The notes under the pieces were generated by a model. That model was not told the origin of the DNA. It saw nothing but the letters and a program-made list of their open reading frames with translations, and made no database searches. Below, one piece after another: positions 1 to 10,651 of a stretch of DNA of 64,000 bases. This DNA comes from Kingdonia uniflora. Taxonomy: Eukaryota; Streptophyta; Magnoliopsida; Ranunculales; Circaeasteraceae. Both the position numbers and the translations under genes were made by a program. The stretch is taken from the NCBI GenBank assembly GCA_014058105.1, contig JACGCM010002156.1, positions 558,001-622,000 on the forward strand, written 5' to 3'. The first letter of the stretch is position 1. Every line of letters begins with the position of its first letter.

Positions 1-115
1 TACGAAAAGAAAAGAAAAAAATATGGAAGTTTAAGACTTCCAAACTGTGATTTTCCATGTTCAACATATTATCAAGGCAAAATATTTTGTAATGGAGGCT
101 TCAAATGTTTTGCAG

Positions 116-3100
116 GATCAGCGCTCCAAAGGCCATCGTGGAATTGGATTTATAACTTTTGAAAGTTCAGGTCAGCCAATATTTATTCTTCTTATACTGA
201 ATTAGTGATCGCTTGTAATCCAATGTTGCTTATTAGAGAATTTTCTCTTAAGGCAATATTCATTCACTGGGAGGATCATGTCCTTCATCTTCTTATAACA
301 CAGTTACATTTCCACTGAATTAACCTACAAAAAATAATTGAAACCATCTAACGATATAAAGGTAGGTTTGACCCGACTTTATCTTTAGAATCTCTAGCAG
401 TGGTTTGAACTTCGGTCATAAGACATTCAAACAAAAGTAATATGGCTTCTATTTATCTCTATGAATGTCATAACGTACCAATTATCTATGTCACCAATTA
501 ATGAAGTAACCAAACAGCAGAATGGACTACCGGCTGCAGGATAAAGAAAATACCATTCAAATAATCACCAATTAATTTCAAGGCCTACAAAAATACAATT
601 TGCATGTTAAGACTCTAGAGGAATTTTATTAGAGAGACCATCGAAAGATGGGTGAAACGGGGTTATTGAGGATGCCAGAATAGTAGGAACTAGGAACAAT
701 GACGTGGACATTTGGTCTTTTCAACCTTCACACCTTAGCATCAGATATTCCTGCTTTACAAAGATTTTAGTACTATATAAGGGGTTTATTGGAGATAGGG
801 TGTACATGCCCACACCAACATAAGAAATTTGTATTGAAGTGCACTCTGCACCAAACAAACGAAAATGCTGAGAAGTAATAGAAGATTAGGGGTTGAGGGC
901 AAGCTTTAGGTATTAGAACTGGAATGGATTATTGGTAATAGATTATGATATAGATGTATATTAAAGAGAATGATGCGAAGTAAAAGATAAGGGGATTGTG
1001 GGCACAGCTGCTAACAGAAGGTCACTTTATGGTTTTACTTGACTACTTAGTGGACACTCAATGTATCGCAGTTTGAGTGAGTTAGATACCACGTGAATAT
1101 TTATTGGTGTTCTTTTCATTAAAAAATATTTATTTTCCGTGCTGTAGATTCGGTGGATACCTTAATGGCAGAAACTCATGAATTGGGAGACTCTACTGTA
1201 GTTGTGGACAGAGCAACGCCCAAGGTAAATCGTTGTGGATTTCTTTCTTTACATCTGTCAACTTGAATTATATTGATTAGCTAAAGTGCATGCTATTTAT
1301 TGGTTATGGCATCTTAGAATTTGCTAATGCGTCTCAGGATGAAGACACAAGGCCACACCACAGCAGAGTAGCACATGTCGGACATGGAGGACATGGCGGA
1401 CCTGGCGGTTATGGTGCATACAATGCTTATATTAGTGCAGCGACGAGGTATGCATCGTTGGGTGCACCTACTTTATATGACCACCATCCAAGCTCAGTGT
1501 ATGGAAGTAAGTTTTTTTTTTTCAGTTTTTTTAAATCATAATCTATTGTTGATTAATATGTAATTAATTATCTGTTGATCTACGTACTAGGGGTTCTTGG
1601 ACAATCTCGGGGATTAGGGAAGAAAATTTTTGTTGGTAGACTTCCTCAGGAGGCAAGCTCTGACGACCTTAAACAATATTTTGGCAAATTTGGCCGTATT
1701 TTAGATGTTTACGTTCCCAAGGTAGGATACAAATATTTTTTCTATGCAACATGTTAGTGAATACATTGTAACAAACTGAGACAATTTTGTCCACGGACTT
1801 TAGGATCCAAAAAGAACTGGACATCGGGGCTTTGGTTTTGTAACTTTTGCTGAGGATGGAGTTGCTGAGCGTGTAACACGAAGGTCACATGAGATCTGCG
1901 GGCAACAGGTATTATAATATAAGCTTATATGTCTGAAATTTCCTATTAAGCTTAGTGAATGGAAATATTTTTCACTGGTTTACTAGTCAAAACTGTAATT
2001 TGCGGTTATTTTACATCAAGAAAATTTTGGTTAAAAAAAGAAAAGTAATTTATACTGGAATGGCTATTGGCCTTTACAGATTCAAATCCGTGTTTGACTA
2101 GATGGACCTTGTTATTAAGCATTTGGAATAATCAGTAGGATATAGTTTTGGGTTTTGGCATTATAAATGCACAACAGAAGCAGTTTATATCGTCTTTCAT
2201 TTTTCAGAAACTTACAGCACTAATAGGAAATTAGATAATCCCTCGCTCATATTGTGTATAAAACATTTGTTTCATAAGTAACTGTGATAGCAATATTTAT
2301 ATGTATGATATATTCCATGCTTAACATAATTGATGTAAGCTATATACGTGCTCCCTCGTGCTTCAGAATGATGAAACTTGCTCAAACGCGAGTTGACTCT
2401 TCAGATCAGATACTGTAGCTATAGCAAACTTGCAAGGTTATCTTATGTGTTTCTCTGTTTGGAGTCTATTTACTTTCTAAAGGAGAAACCGAATGCTTAG
2501 ATGCTTATCTTATGTGTTTCTCTGTTTCGAATCTTGCATAGGAAACATCTAATCATATTAACTTATATACAGCTCTGGAAATTTTTTGAAGTTTTTGTCA
2601 CTATTAGCGAATGGGTAGTCTTCAGCTTTTCATGTTTGTCTACAACCTATTTTATTTTATGAACTTTTCTAATGCAGGTAGCAATAGATTCAGCTGCGCC
2701 ACTTGATGATGCTGGTCCAAGCGGAGGCCTCCCTATGGAGAATCCTGAACCATATCTTGGCGGGTATGGTGGTCCAATGCGTGGTGCTGGTGCATATGGC
2801 AGAATGTTTGGGAGTCTGGATTTCGATGATGTAAGTATGCAGAGTCCAATCTATATTTAGCACCATATTGACCTTCAGATAGTTTTTACATGGCTGGTAA
2901 TACCAAGAGTGCTGGTATTTTTTACACAGCTGGTAATTTCTTCCAAATCTAAACAATGAACACGTAACATATTACACAAGCTTCAGTTATTTTTTTACAT
3001 GGCTTTGCTACGCGTATCATGGTTTTTCCTAGCATGATAAACACTATGGATGTACAAATTCTGATAGGAAAAATTTAAATGATAGGACAGCTTAACTAAT

Positions 3101-3322
3101 CCTTACAGGTAAACTCTGAATTGTCAGAATGGTTGTCATAGTGAAGGCTTCCGCCTTAACTTGTAACAAAGCCAGTATATTTATCGTTTCTGAATTTAGA
3201 ATGCAATATGTTTTATTAGCTAACGCGTGCTCTCTTCTCTGCTTTATATGATGTAGTGGGGTTATGGTGGTGCTGGTATCCGACAGCCGAGGATGTCAGA
3301 CTATAGGTACAGGCCATACTAG
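116..3322 (+). CDS. RRM-type RNA-binding protein, 3' part (At4g36960-like)
   Basis: The protein is a nuclear/cytoplasmic hnRNP-like RNA-binding protein with RRM domains. Seven exons join in frame with GT-AG borders: 116-170, 1148-1224, 1338-1506, 1591-1721, 1804-1908, 2678-2830 and 3257-3322 (TAG stop). The first exon gives the RNP1 motif of one RRM (HRGIGFITF). Exon 3 is a Gly/His/Tyr-rich linker (HGGHGGPGGYGAYNAY). Exons 4-6 encode a full RRM with RNP2 KIFVGRLP and RNP1 HRGFGFVTF. The last exons encode a Gly-rich tail ending MSDYRYRPY. The order and tail resemble Arabidopsis At4g36960, recalled from memory. Upstream exons, including the start codon and at least one further RRM, lie outside the window. 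No frameshift is seen, so it is probably functional. The RNA target is unknown. Confidence 0.9.
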
Positions 3323-4140
3323 ATTCAAGAGTCGTTGTACGACTAATGTATTTTGGGTAAAAGGTGTAGCAGCTTTTTTGGCTTGTTGATTTATTTCAAG
3401 AATTTATGGCGAGTGTCCTTTTTGATTATGAAAACCATGCTACTCTAGCTACTTTTTGCCCACTCATAACGACTTTTATATGCTGGCAACGTTTTAGTAA
3501 TATAATAAAGTTTATCATGGATAGTATGTTTTATAATTGGATAATTTCACCAATTTGTTTTGCCTTCTCAACGAATTGTTTCTTCTCTTATTTGTTGAAT
3601 TTGGATAGTTTTACCATTGTGCTGTGTTGTTATACCCAATGGCCTGTGAGTTATGTAATCTGTGCTGGTCTATTCAATGGCTTATTATTGCCTTTCGCCC
3701 TGCTTGTGAGGTTAGGAGGTTGGTCCAAGCATGCTCTCCATGACATTGTTAGTTTGCGGGATGACGGTTCCTTATAGAAAGTGGGTCATACATTTAGCTC
3801 TTAAAGACTGTGTTCGGATGAAAAGTATAAAACTAGAAAGTGGGTCATACATTTAGCTCTTAAAGACTGTGTTTGGATGCAAAGTATAAAACTACTAATT
3901 TGCTTTGCGTCGAGTCACCTTTGGCAATGCACAATAAAGTTGCTTTGTAAAATGTTACTTTGTGAGAAAGTTTAATTTTTTTACTTTTTGCGTACTGACA
4001 AAGTGTTTTGCGCACCGTGTCATACGAATCTTTCTTATTTCTCCCGGGCGGATTTGCCCAACCCACCCAAAGAATTTAACAATAGTTCGATAAAAAAATA
4101 AGGTGAATTTCATTTGCATAGTTCAAAACCGTGCTGGAAC
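3323..4140. other. 3' flank of the RRM gene, no gene seen
   Basis: This stretch holds the presumed 3' UTR of the RRM gene and then noncoding sequence. A 123-codon open frame at 3406-3777 is hydrophobic, low in complexity and without recognisable domains; I treat it as chance. The only structure is the 59-bp tandem duplication. Confidence 0.6.
3776..3893. repeat. 59-bp tandem duplication
   Basis: Two adjacent copies (3776-3834 and 3835-3893) of a 59-bp unit beginning agaaagtgggtcatac differ at about two positions. It lies downstream of the RRM gene and looks like a recent local duplication. Confidence 0.9.
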
Positions 4141-4168
4141 ACCAACGCTCACGTTCTTAGCCCTCTAT

Positions 4169-4275
4169 CTCTCCAGCGCACTTCTAAGCCGCGCGGCATA
4201 AGCAGCCAATAAGGAATTGCCACGTCGATTTAAAAAAAAAAAAAAATTGCTGCGCAGTTCTGAACTGCGCGGCAT
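4169..4275. repeat. Left subterminal palindromes of element A
   Basis: Two GC-rich palindromic blocks lie here. The second (4249-4273) pairs ctgcgcagttc with gaactgcgcgg. The first (about 4174-4198) contains gcgcacttct and ccgcgcgg. The first block and the following gccaataag match the reverse complement of 7503-7551, so they form subterminal inverted repeats of the element. Confidence 0.7.
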
Positions 4276-4408
4276 AACGCTGCAAGTTTTACTTTTCTCA
4301 AGTGTTATTTCAAGTTTTACCCAAGGCATATCCTAGGCATACCCTTACTCCATAAGTTTCCCAACCCAACCCATTTCCTCCGTCATCGACGTCGTTAATC
4401 GCTTAAAA

Positions 4409-5990
4409 ATGTCGGGAGAGTCTAGTTTGCGATCGAGGTATAATTTTTCCAAAACTAAATACAACGTAAACGCGGAAGTAAAACGAAGGGGGAACGCCGA
4501 AGTAACAAATATTTGGCCGTTACAATTGACGTCGGACAACGATCCCTCCCCAACGCTCTAAGAGTTGAACCGAGTAGATATCCCACCGGATGGCTGGGTC
4601 CATTTATGTTAGATCGGAGGAAATAACGGTAAGTTTTGTGTAAATTTAAATTTTATTAACCTATATTGCTATGTATTCGATGAAATGCCCGAATAAAAGT
4701 CTAACGTGTTAATTTGTTTTTTTTTGTCAGAACCGAGATGAAATACACTGTAGGGGATCATTGGATAAGGTACTGAAGTGGTACCAATGGATTGTCGTGT
4801 ACCCGACGTTGAAGAAGTTGGTCGACGATATGGGTTTTGAGGAGTTTTGCTCGATTAAGGTGGGAAACTCGAATAACCGTCTCATTCATGCTTTCGTGGA
4901 ACGGTGATGGCCTTCCACCCGTACCTTTCACTTCCCTTGCGAGGAACTGGGTTTCACACCGTTAGACTTCGTCATGCTAACGGGCATATCTTTTGGGAGG
5001 GGTCGTGAACTCCCGTACGACGAGAGGTACTCCAAGTTAGAGGAAGCAGAAAAGATATCTCGGGAATCACAAGCTCTGACATCAGGTACGCTAACATCAC
5101 TTTCGCCTATTTAAAAAAGTGGAAAGAGCCTTTGAATTCATGTCTCAACAATTACGACCCACAAATGGATATCGTGTATGCGTGGGCATTTATTGCCTAT
5201 ATGATGGGTAATATCTTCTTCTCAAATGGTAGCACATCTCTTCGGGAGGGTTATTTGCAGCCTTGACAGACTACGATATTATTGGTGCATCACTTTTTAA
5301 CTGCGGCTTTGTATCGGGGGCTTTATGAAGTCTCAGTTCTGAGGGACGAGAAGGTGAAGAAATCGATCACCGGATTCTATGCAATGTTGGAGTTCTGGTT
5401 CCTCGAGTACTGTCGGGTTGGAATGTATCTAGTGAAGGTACAAAACTTTAACCATATTTATCCCCGTATGGGTGCGTGAAGAGATGAAAGGGCTAGTACG
5501 GGGTCTGAAATCCATCATTCTTTTGCTGTGATAAGATATATGATAGAATAGAAGGACAAAACCAACATAGATTGGCAACCATGACACAGGTCTAAGCAAT
5601 TAATCCGTCCAGAGGTAAGAGTTGCTTCAGCACTGAGCTTCTAGAGGGTTCCATTGGTGCCAGTCCCATACGAGCACGGTACGCTTTGGTATTTAGGAGA
5701 TCGGTGTATGCGTCAGATGACTGGGCATGATAGTGTGCCCTATGACCCCCCTCAAAAGATTATGGAATTCCCAAGGTACGATCGAGAGTAATATCAGGGT
5801 CTGAAAGATGTGGACTTCTACAATGGTCGCAATTATCTTGTTTCAGACGTAGATTACATGACATATTGGCGTGCCGTTCATCCAAATCCCAAGATCTGCT
5901 GCAGTTTAGTAAAGAAAGCGGGAAATATTTGGATCGTCGGGCGTGATCTAGTGAGGCTCGATGTATACTTGCCACCTACGTTGAGTTTAG
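4409..5990 (+). pseudogene. Plant mobile domain (PMD) protein pseudogene in element A
   Basis: PMD proteins (MAIN/MAIL1 and PP7-like relatives) occur both as host genes and inside transposons. Exon 1 starts at ATG 4409 (MSGESSLRSRYNF). A GT-AG intron lies at 4629-4730, and exon 2 follows. Recognisable PMD text includes VGNSNNRLIHAFVER, HFPCEELGFTPLDFVMLTG, then AYMMGNIFFSNGS, YLGDRCMRQMTG and DYMTYWRAVHPNP. These align with the PMD copy at 33-35 kb, including the intron position. Breaks include TGA at 4905-4907 in place of the first W of ER-WW-P, stops in exon 1 and a frame change near 5090. It meets the transposase tail-to-tail at about 5990. It is dead as a protein; its original role in the element is unknown. 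Confidence 0.8.
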
Positions 5991-5994
5991 CTAC

Positions 5995-7154
5995 GTCTTA
6001 TTGTGCAGAATTATACATGCGTACATAACATTTCATAGATCATTAGGTTTCCAAAATCGTACACTGTGTGCCAATATTTGAAACCTAGCTTGTAATACCC
6101 TAAAAACACATTCTACATCTTTCCGGCATGCTTATTGCATCTTTGAAAAATGTCTTTCGGCATCATTGGATGGATTTCTTATGGTTTGAACAAGTATTTG
6201 CCATTTTGGATAGACTCCATCCGCTAAGTAATACCCCATAGTGTACGGCACCGTGCCTATATTATAATTGTATGGCGGCGCAACTCCATTAGACAAGTGG
6301 TTGAAAAGGTAACCTTGATGCAAAACGTTCACGTCGTTGTTATAACCAGGCACCCCAAAGAATGCGTGCTATATCCAAAGATCTTGCAATGCAACCGCTT
6401 CTAAAATCACCGTCGGGATTTTCTTATACCCGGTATATTGTCTTGCCCACCTGGTAGGACAATTATTCAATTTCCAATGCATACAATCTAAACTACCTAA
6501 CATCCCCGAGAAGCCTCGCGATCCATTCACTTCTAACAAGTGTAATGTATCGTCTTTATTGGGAGATCTAAGGTATTGAGTTTTGAATTGTATTATAACA
6601 GTTTTACAAAATTCTTTCAAGTACAAAATACCCGTAGACTCCCCAATCCGAATGTATTCTTCTTGGGTGCCTGCGCTTGTACAGTAACATAACATGCGAA
6701 GTGCGCACGTTATCTTTTGGTGCGAGGATAAGCCCATCGTCTTAGCGGCATTTTCTCTTTGAATAAAATAGGGGTTCGAAGAAAGTATTTGATCATAAAT
6801 ACGTTGATACACACCTTCACTCATACGGAATCGACGACGAAAGGGGATACCTTTGAATCTTGGGTTGTTACCGAAGTAATCCCGATTAAGGCTAAACTCC
6901 CCCAATTTATGATCACAGCCTTTCTCCTTGTCAATCCTTTCCTTTTTACTACCTCCCCGCCTCCGTGATGATGTCGCCTCTTACTCTTTTTCTTCTACTT
7001 CTCCCATCTCAATCATAATCTTGCTATATTCGTGCATCATCTCAATTTGACGTCGAAAGAGCTCTTCGCTTCTGGACGATAATGAAGACTATAACTCTAA
7101 AGATGAGAGTGATGGGTCATACATGAGTAGGTCAGCCAGGATTTTGTCAGACAT
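5995..7154 (-). pseudogene. PIF/Harbinger DDE transposase pseudogene (element A)
   Basis: This is a plant ALP1-like/DDE_4 transposase, which cuts and rejoins the element ends. The reading frame runs from ATG 7154 (MSDKILADLLMYDPS) through FRRRFRMSEGVYQRI, then GMLGSLDCMHWK with the first catalytic Asp. The second Asp is in PGYNNDVNVLHQ and the Glu in RKDVECVFRVLQARF, followed by an ILHN segment near 6000. Four in-frame stops interrupt it: TAG 7089-7091, TAA 6981-6983, TAG 6369-6371 and TAA 6132-6134. All three catalytic residues survive, so decay came by nonsense changes. The enzyme would be about 385 residues if open. Confidence 0.85.
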
Positions 7155-7372
7155 GATTTGGTTGAAATGATAATAAAGGAAGAAAGTTGAGTTTTGAGAT
7201 ATAAGATGAATGAGTTGATTGTAGAAGATTAAGAGAGTAGAAGATGAATAGGTTTTATAGATAGAGAAAAAACTAGTTGTTTATAGCCGTTGAGCATCTT
7301 GTTGTCCAAGTTTGATCAGGGAAAAACCAAGAAATGCAGGGGAACCAGTGTACTTATTTCATGCAGGCTTTT

Positions 7373-7551
7373 GCCGCGCACTTCTGATTCGTGCGACAAG
7401 ACTAGCCGTTTGATTTTGTTTAAATCTAAGCTGTCCACATGTTTTAATCTTAGCCGTTATATATACTACGCAGCATGGGAGCCACTGGAAGCTTGACAGA
7501 TGTTAGCATCTTATTGGCTCGTAGGCTACGCGCGGTTCAGAAGGGCGCGAC
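7373..7551. repeat. Right subterminal palindromes of element A
   Basis: Palindromic blocks at 7373-7397 (gccgcgcacttctg, then attcgtgcgac) and 7525-7551 (acgcgcggttcagaagggcgcg) mirror those at 4169-4275. They share the TTCTGA loop and the CCGCGC arms. The position inside the right TIR suggests transposase binding sites, which is inference. Confidence 0.65.
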
Positions 7552-7725
7552 ATTAATCTACCAAAAATCCACCTTGAGGGTGGAGAATCCACCCTCAGGG
7601 TAGAAAATACCTAGCCACATAGATTTGTGACCTAGTTGCTTGGAGGTGAAGGGTGGGAAAAGAGGGTAGATTTGAGAATCCACTTTGCCACGTCAGGGTG
7701 TACCTAACTGCTGTGGATGCTCTTA

Positions 7726-9327
7726 GCTTGTTCTCTTCAACATTTCTCCATAGAAGCCCAAAAGTACCAAACAACTTCCTTTTAAGCCACAACTGCCATC
7801 AAAATTCTAGACCAGATTTCTCTCTTCCACCATTATTGACAAACATCAAGATTCAAATTCCTTAAACCGGTCAACGTCAACCTTGTTATGATTTCCCAAC
7901 ATCAGAAATTCCTCACAAAAATCTTAATTTGAATCCAAAATCATAACATAATGAGATATTTGAAATACTAGTGTTGTGGTGCTCAACTAGGTAAAAGAGC
8001 TCGTTTCCTTATGTTATTCTCAGTATATAATTTGACGTAGGTAAGGTTAAAAATGGTATTGGTGTCCCTTTTATTCTTCAAATAGACAATTTTTCGAGTA
8101 AGCTTTATTCTCCACCATAATTTATGAGTCATAATCTCCACCATCGAGCAAGTTTATTCTCAATTTGTAATCCCTTATTATAATTACAAATATCGAAGCG
8201 TGCAAAACTTCAAATTGAGGACCGTAATCACGCCCCAAATAATTTTGTCTCTCTCCAACGAACTCCTCACCGTCTTCCATGAGCAATGTTTGCTTCCCCT
8301 CCATTTGTGATTTTTTATAAGGTGTACCATATCTACCTGGCAAACTAACTTTCTTACTTTTAGTCTGAAAAATACAATGTTTACTAAACAAACTTTTATC
8401 TTTCTACTTTCACTTACTTTCCTTCAAAGTTTCTTTTCTGTTTTGTCAAGTTTGCCAAACACAACCAAACTTCTCGTTTACACTTTACTGACTGACCAAG
8501 CTTTACTATAGTGAACCTAAATTCCTGTCTTGGAGATTAACGCTCGGTAAGCTGAAGAAAAAATAAAATTATATGGTATTTGCAAGATATTATCTATGGC
8601 TTCTCAAAATCACAGGTATTTTGGATTTTTTTTAATATATATTCTCGTGGTTTTTTCATTTTTAAACCAAAATTGTAAAGATAAGAAACTGAGACGTAAT
8701 TTAGGAGTAATAACTATAAGTGTTTGCCCACCCCAAGGGATTATGTCGTACTTAATCCAACAAGATTACGAGAACCACATAAGAAACTACATTTATTTCA
8801 AACATTTGACGGTGGGAAGATTTTTATTGAGGTATTTTAAACGCAAACTCACAGTCATAAAATAATGATCTTGAAGAACCGCGTAACTCATATATGTATT
8901 AAACTATTAGCATATCAATAACTTTATCCGACAATTCCTAAATGTCAAGTTGTAACTTATAAATGAATTGTTTGGATTTTCTTGTAATAAACTTTTTGAC
9001 TTTTAATTTCCCATTTAACAAAAAAAATAAAATAAATCTTTTCCATAATATTTTTCAAGTTCAAATATTTTTGGAGACTTTATTCACATTTTGAGTAATA
9101 TTATCAATATATCGTAATATTTATTAAAATACCGAAAAACTACCAATATATCACAATAATTTGGTTTAAGCAGGTTTTTCATTAAATAATTAAATAATGA
9201 AGTGACCAAAAAGTTGTGCTCATGATAAATTGGAAATGTCGTCGGTAAGCCGCCACTAGGCAGAGGTCGGTAAGCCAGAATGAATGGTATGCTTGCTAAA
9301 AAGGTAACAAAAATCCTTGATCAATTA
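7726..9327. other. Intergenic, mostly featureless
   Basis: This is AT-rich sequence between element A and the LINE. Apart from a weak B3-like fragment on the minus strand (8122-8391) I see no coding signal. An 89-codon open frame at 8596-8865 has no recognisable domain and lies in very AT-rich DNA, so I do not call it. Confidence 0.55.
8122..8391 (-). pseudogene. Possible B3 DNA-binding domain fragment
   Basis: The minus strand reads LPGRYGTPYKKSQMEGKQ and then TLLMEDGEEF after a plausible splice acceptor (ttttcag). This resembles the middle of a plant B3 domain, in which a basic stretch is followed by a LxMEDGEEW-type strand. The segment is short, has no neighbouring exons that I could join and ends in AT-rich sequence. 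If real, it is a relic of a REM/B3 transcription-factor gene. The call rests on one short match. Confidence 0.25.
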
Positions 9328-9338
9328 TAAGGTGCATT
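9328..9338. repeat. LINE target-site duplication, 3' side copy
   Basis: The direct repeat taaggtgcatt is identical to 12787-12797. It sits next to the A-rich 3' end of the LINE, which marks the insertion boundary. Confidence 0.85.
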
Positions 9339-9559
9339 CTTTTTCTTTTCTTTTTTGCAGGCAAAGCATTTATTAATAACTAAAAAGAGTTTGGGCCGCA
9401 GGTTGTATCCAGCCTGGCATAGAGTGCCCATAATACAAACCACTATGACTAGTGCCTAAGGCCGCTAGTTCATGTGAAATAAAGTTCTTAGATCTAGAGA
9501 TCCAATAAAAGGAAAATTTAGATAGGTTATTACATAAATTTAAACAAGTCTAAAGCTGC

Positions 9560-10651
9560 GTAGCTGTACTCCACTGAATTCCGGCTAAAGGGTCTCTGAG
9601 ATAGTCAATCACATTCCGACAATCAGTAAAAAGGAGCACTTCTTTCCCTCTGATCTTTTATGCACTTAGGTTGATGGCCCAGGGAATGCATTTCCCTTCT
9701 GCCTGCTCCGCACTGTCTGCTGTGGTTGGTGTGTGTCCTGCAAGAATCGGTGAATTAGCCTCATCAGTAAGAATGAATCCCATTCCACCTTTGTGAGTAG
9801 TTTCCGACTAGGACGCATCTGTAAATAATTTGTAATTTGAAGCTGTAACAGCAGACTCAAATGAACGATCTGCAAAGTCAGTGTGATAGGAAACATGTTT
9901 ACTATCCATGTTGCTGATGTGGTTGATATTTGTTTGGGCCGTAATCATAATTTGGGTCCAATTTGGTATTTTGTGATTGAAAAGAAATTCATTTTGGGCT
10001 TGCCAGATTCCTTCCAAAATAGCACAAAACAGAGAAATAGAGAAGAGTTTATTATTTTCCTGCTTACTCTGTTCGAAGAGTTTAACCAAAATTTCTTGAT
10101 ACTGGAATTGAGTACCCTGTGTTCTAAGGGTGAAGCTACTTCTAAACCAACATTTTGCAACCCAATCGCACTGAAAGAGGGCGTGTTGTATAGTTTCCGG
10201 CTCTTGTTTGCAAATCGGGCAAATATTATCAGTGATTATATGATTTTGAACAAGTTTGTGTTTAACAGGCAGAAGATTTTGAACCATTTTCCAGATAAGC
10301 AATTGGTTTATGAAGGAAACTCTAAGTAGTCTGCTGATATTTCTTATCCAGCTGAGTATAGACAGATTTAACCGAGAACTTAGATTTTTTATCTGGTATC
10401 CATTGAATAGTGTATTTTCCATTACGAGCCTGAATTTGAAGTCCTAAAATATGAGGAATTTGTTCCGTAGGGATGAGTTCCCCAATTAACGTAGTATTCC
10501 ACCTAGTTGGGTTTTGCTGGATAAGTTGTGAAACCCAAAGGATTTCAGGTTTATCAACGGTTTTCCGAGTGGGTTTAAAGTTTGGAAGAGATGGGATCCA
10601 ATTATCTTTCCAAATCTGTATGTTGGTTCCATCTCCTATAATCCAACCCAT
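9560..10651 (-). pseudogene. LINE ORF2 C-terminal part: zf-RVT and RNase H-like domain
   Basis: Continuing the LINE, the minus strand reads GWIIGDGTNIQIWKDNWIP, a zf-RVT leader. It then reads CPICKQEPETIQHALFQCDWV, a Cys/His knuckle with spacing C-x2-C-x8-H-x4-C, and KLFTDASWN, the start of the RNase H domain. The domain is carried on in other frames to about 9560. Frame changes at about 10,330-10,420 and 9,810-9,900 show it is decayed. It would have supported target-primed reverse transcription; it is nonfunctional now. Confidence 0.8.

Larger units (their letters stand above)
4140..7725. mobile_element. PIF/Harbinger-type element A with PMD gene, decayed
   Basis: A transposase pseudogene of the PIF/Harbinger (DDE_4) type on the minus strand converges on a plant-mobile-domain pseudogene on the plus strand. 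The right end reads, on the minus strand, GAGCATCCACAGCAG and is followed by TTA (7723-7725), the usual Harbinger target site. This end matches the left TIR of element B at 14 of 15 bases. GC-rich palindromes lie inside both ends and are inverted relative to each other (4169-4275 and 7373-7551). I could not find the matching left TIR, so the left boundary is approximate and may be deleted. No Myb-like ORF1 was found. Confidence 0.7.

Noticed and set aside
3406..3777. 123-codon open frame after the RRM gene
   Set aside because: Hydrophobic low-information sequence in the 3' flank, no domain, overlaps the start of a tandem repeat.
3855..3870. gctctta as left end of element A
   Set aside because: It is in the wrong orientation for a left TIR and belongs to the 59-bp tandem repeat.
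8596..8865. 89-codon open frame MASQNHRYFGFF...
   Set aside because: AT-rich, no homologue recognised, no splice partners; likely chance.
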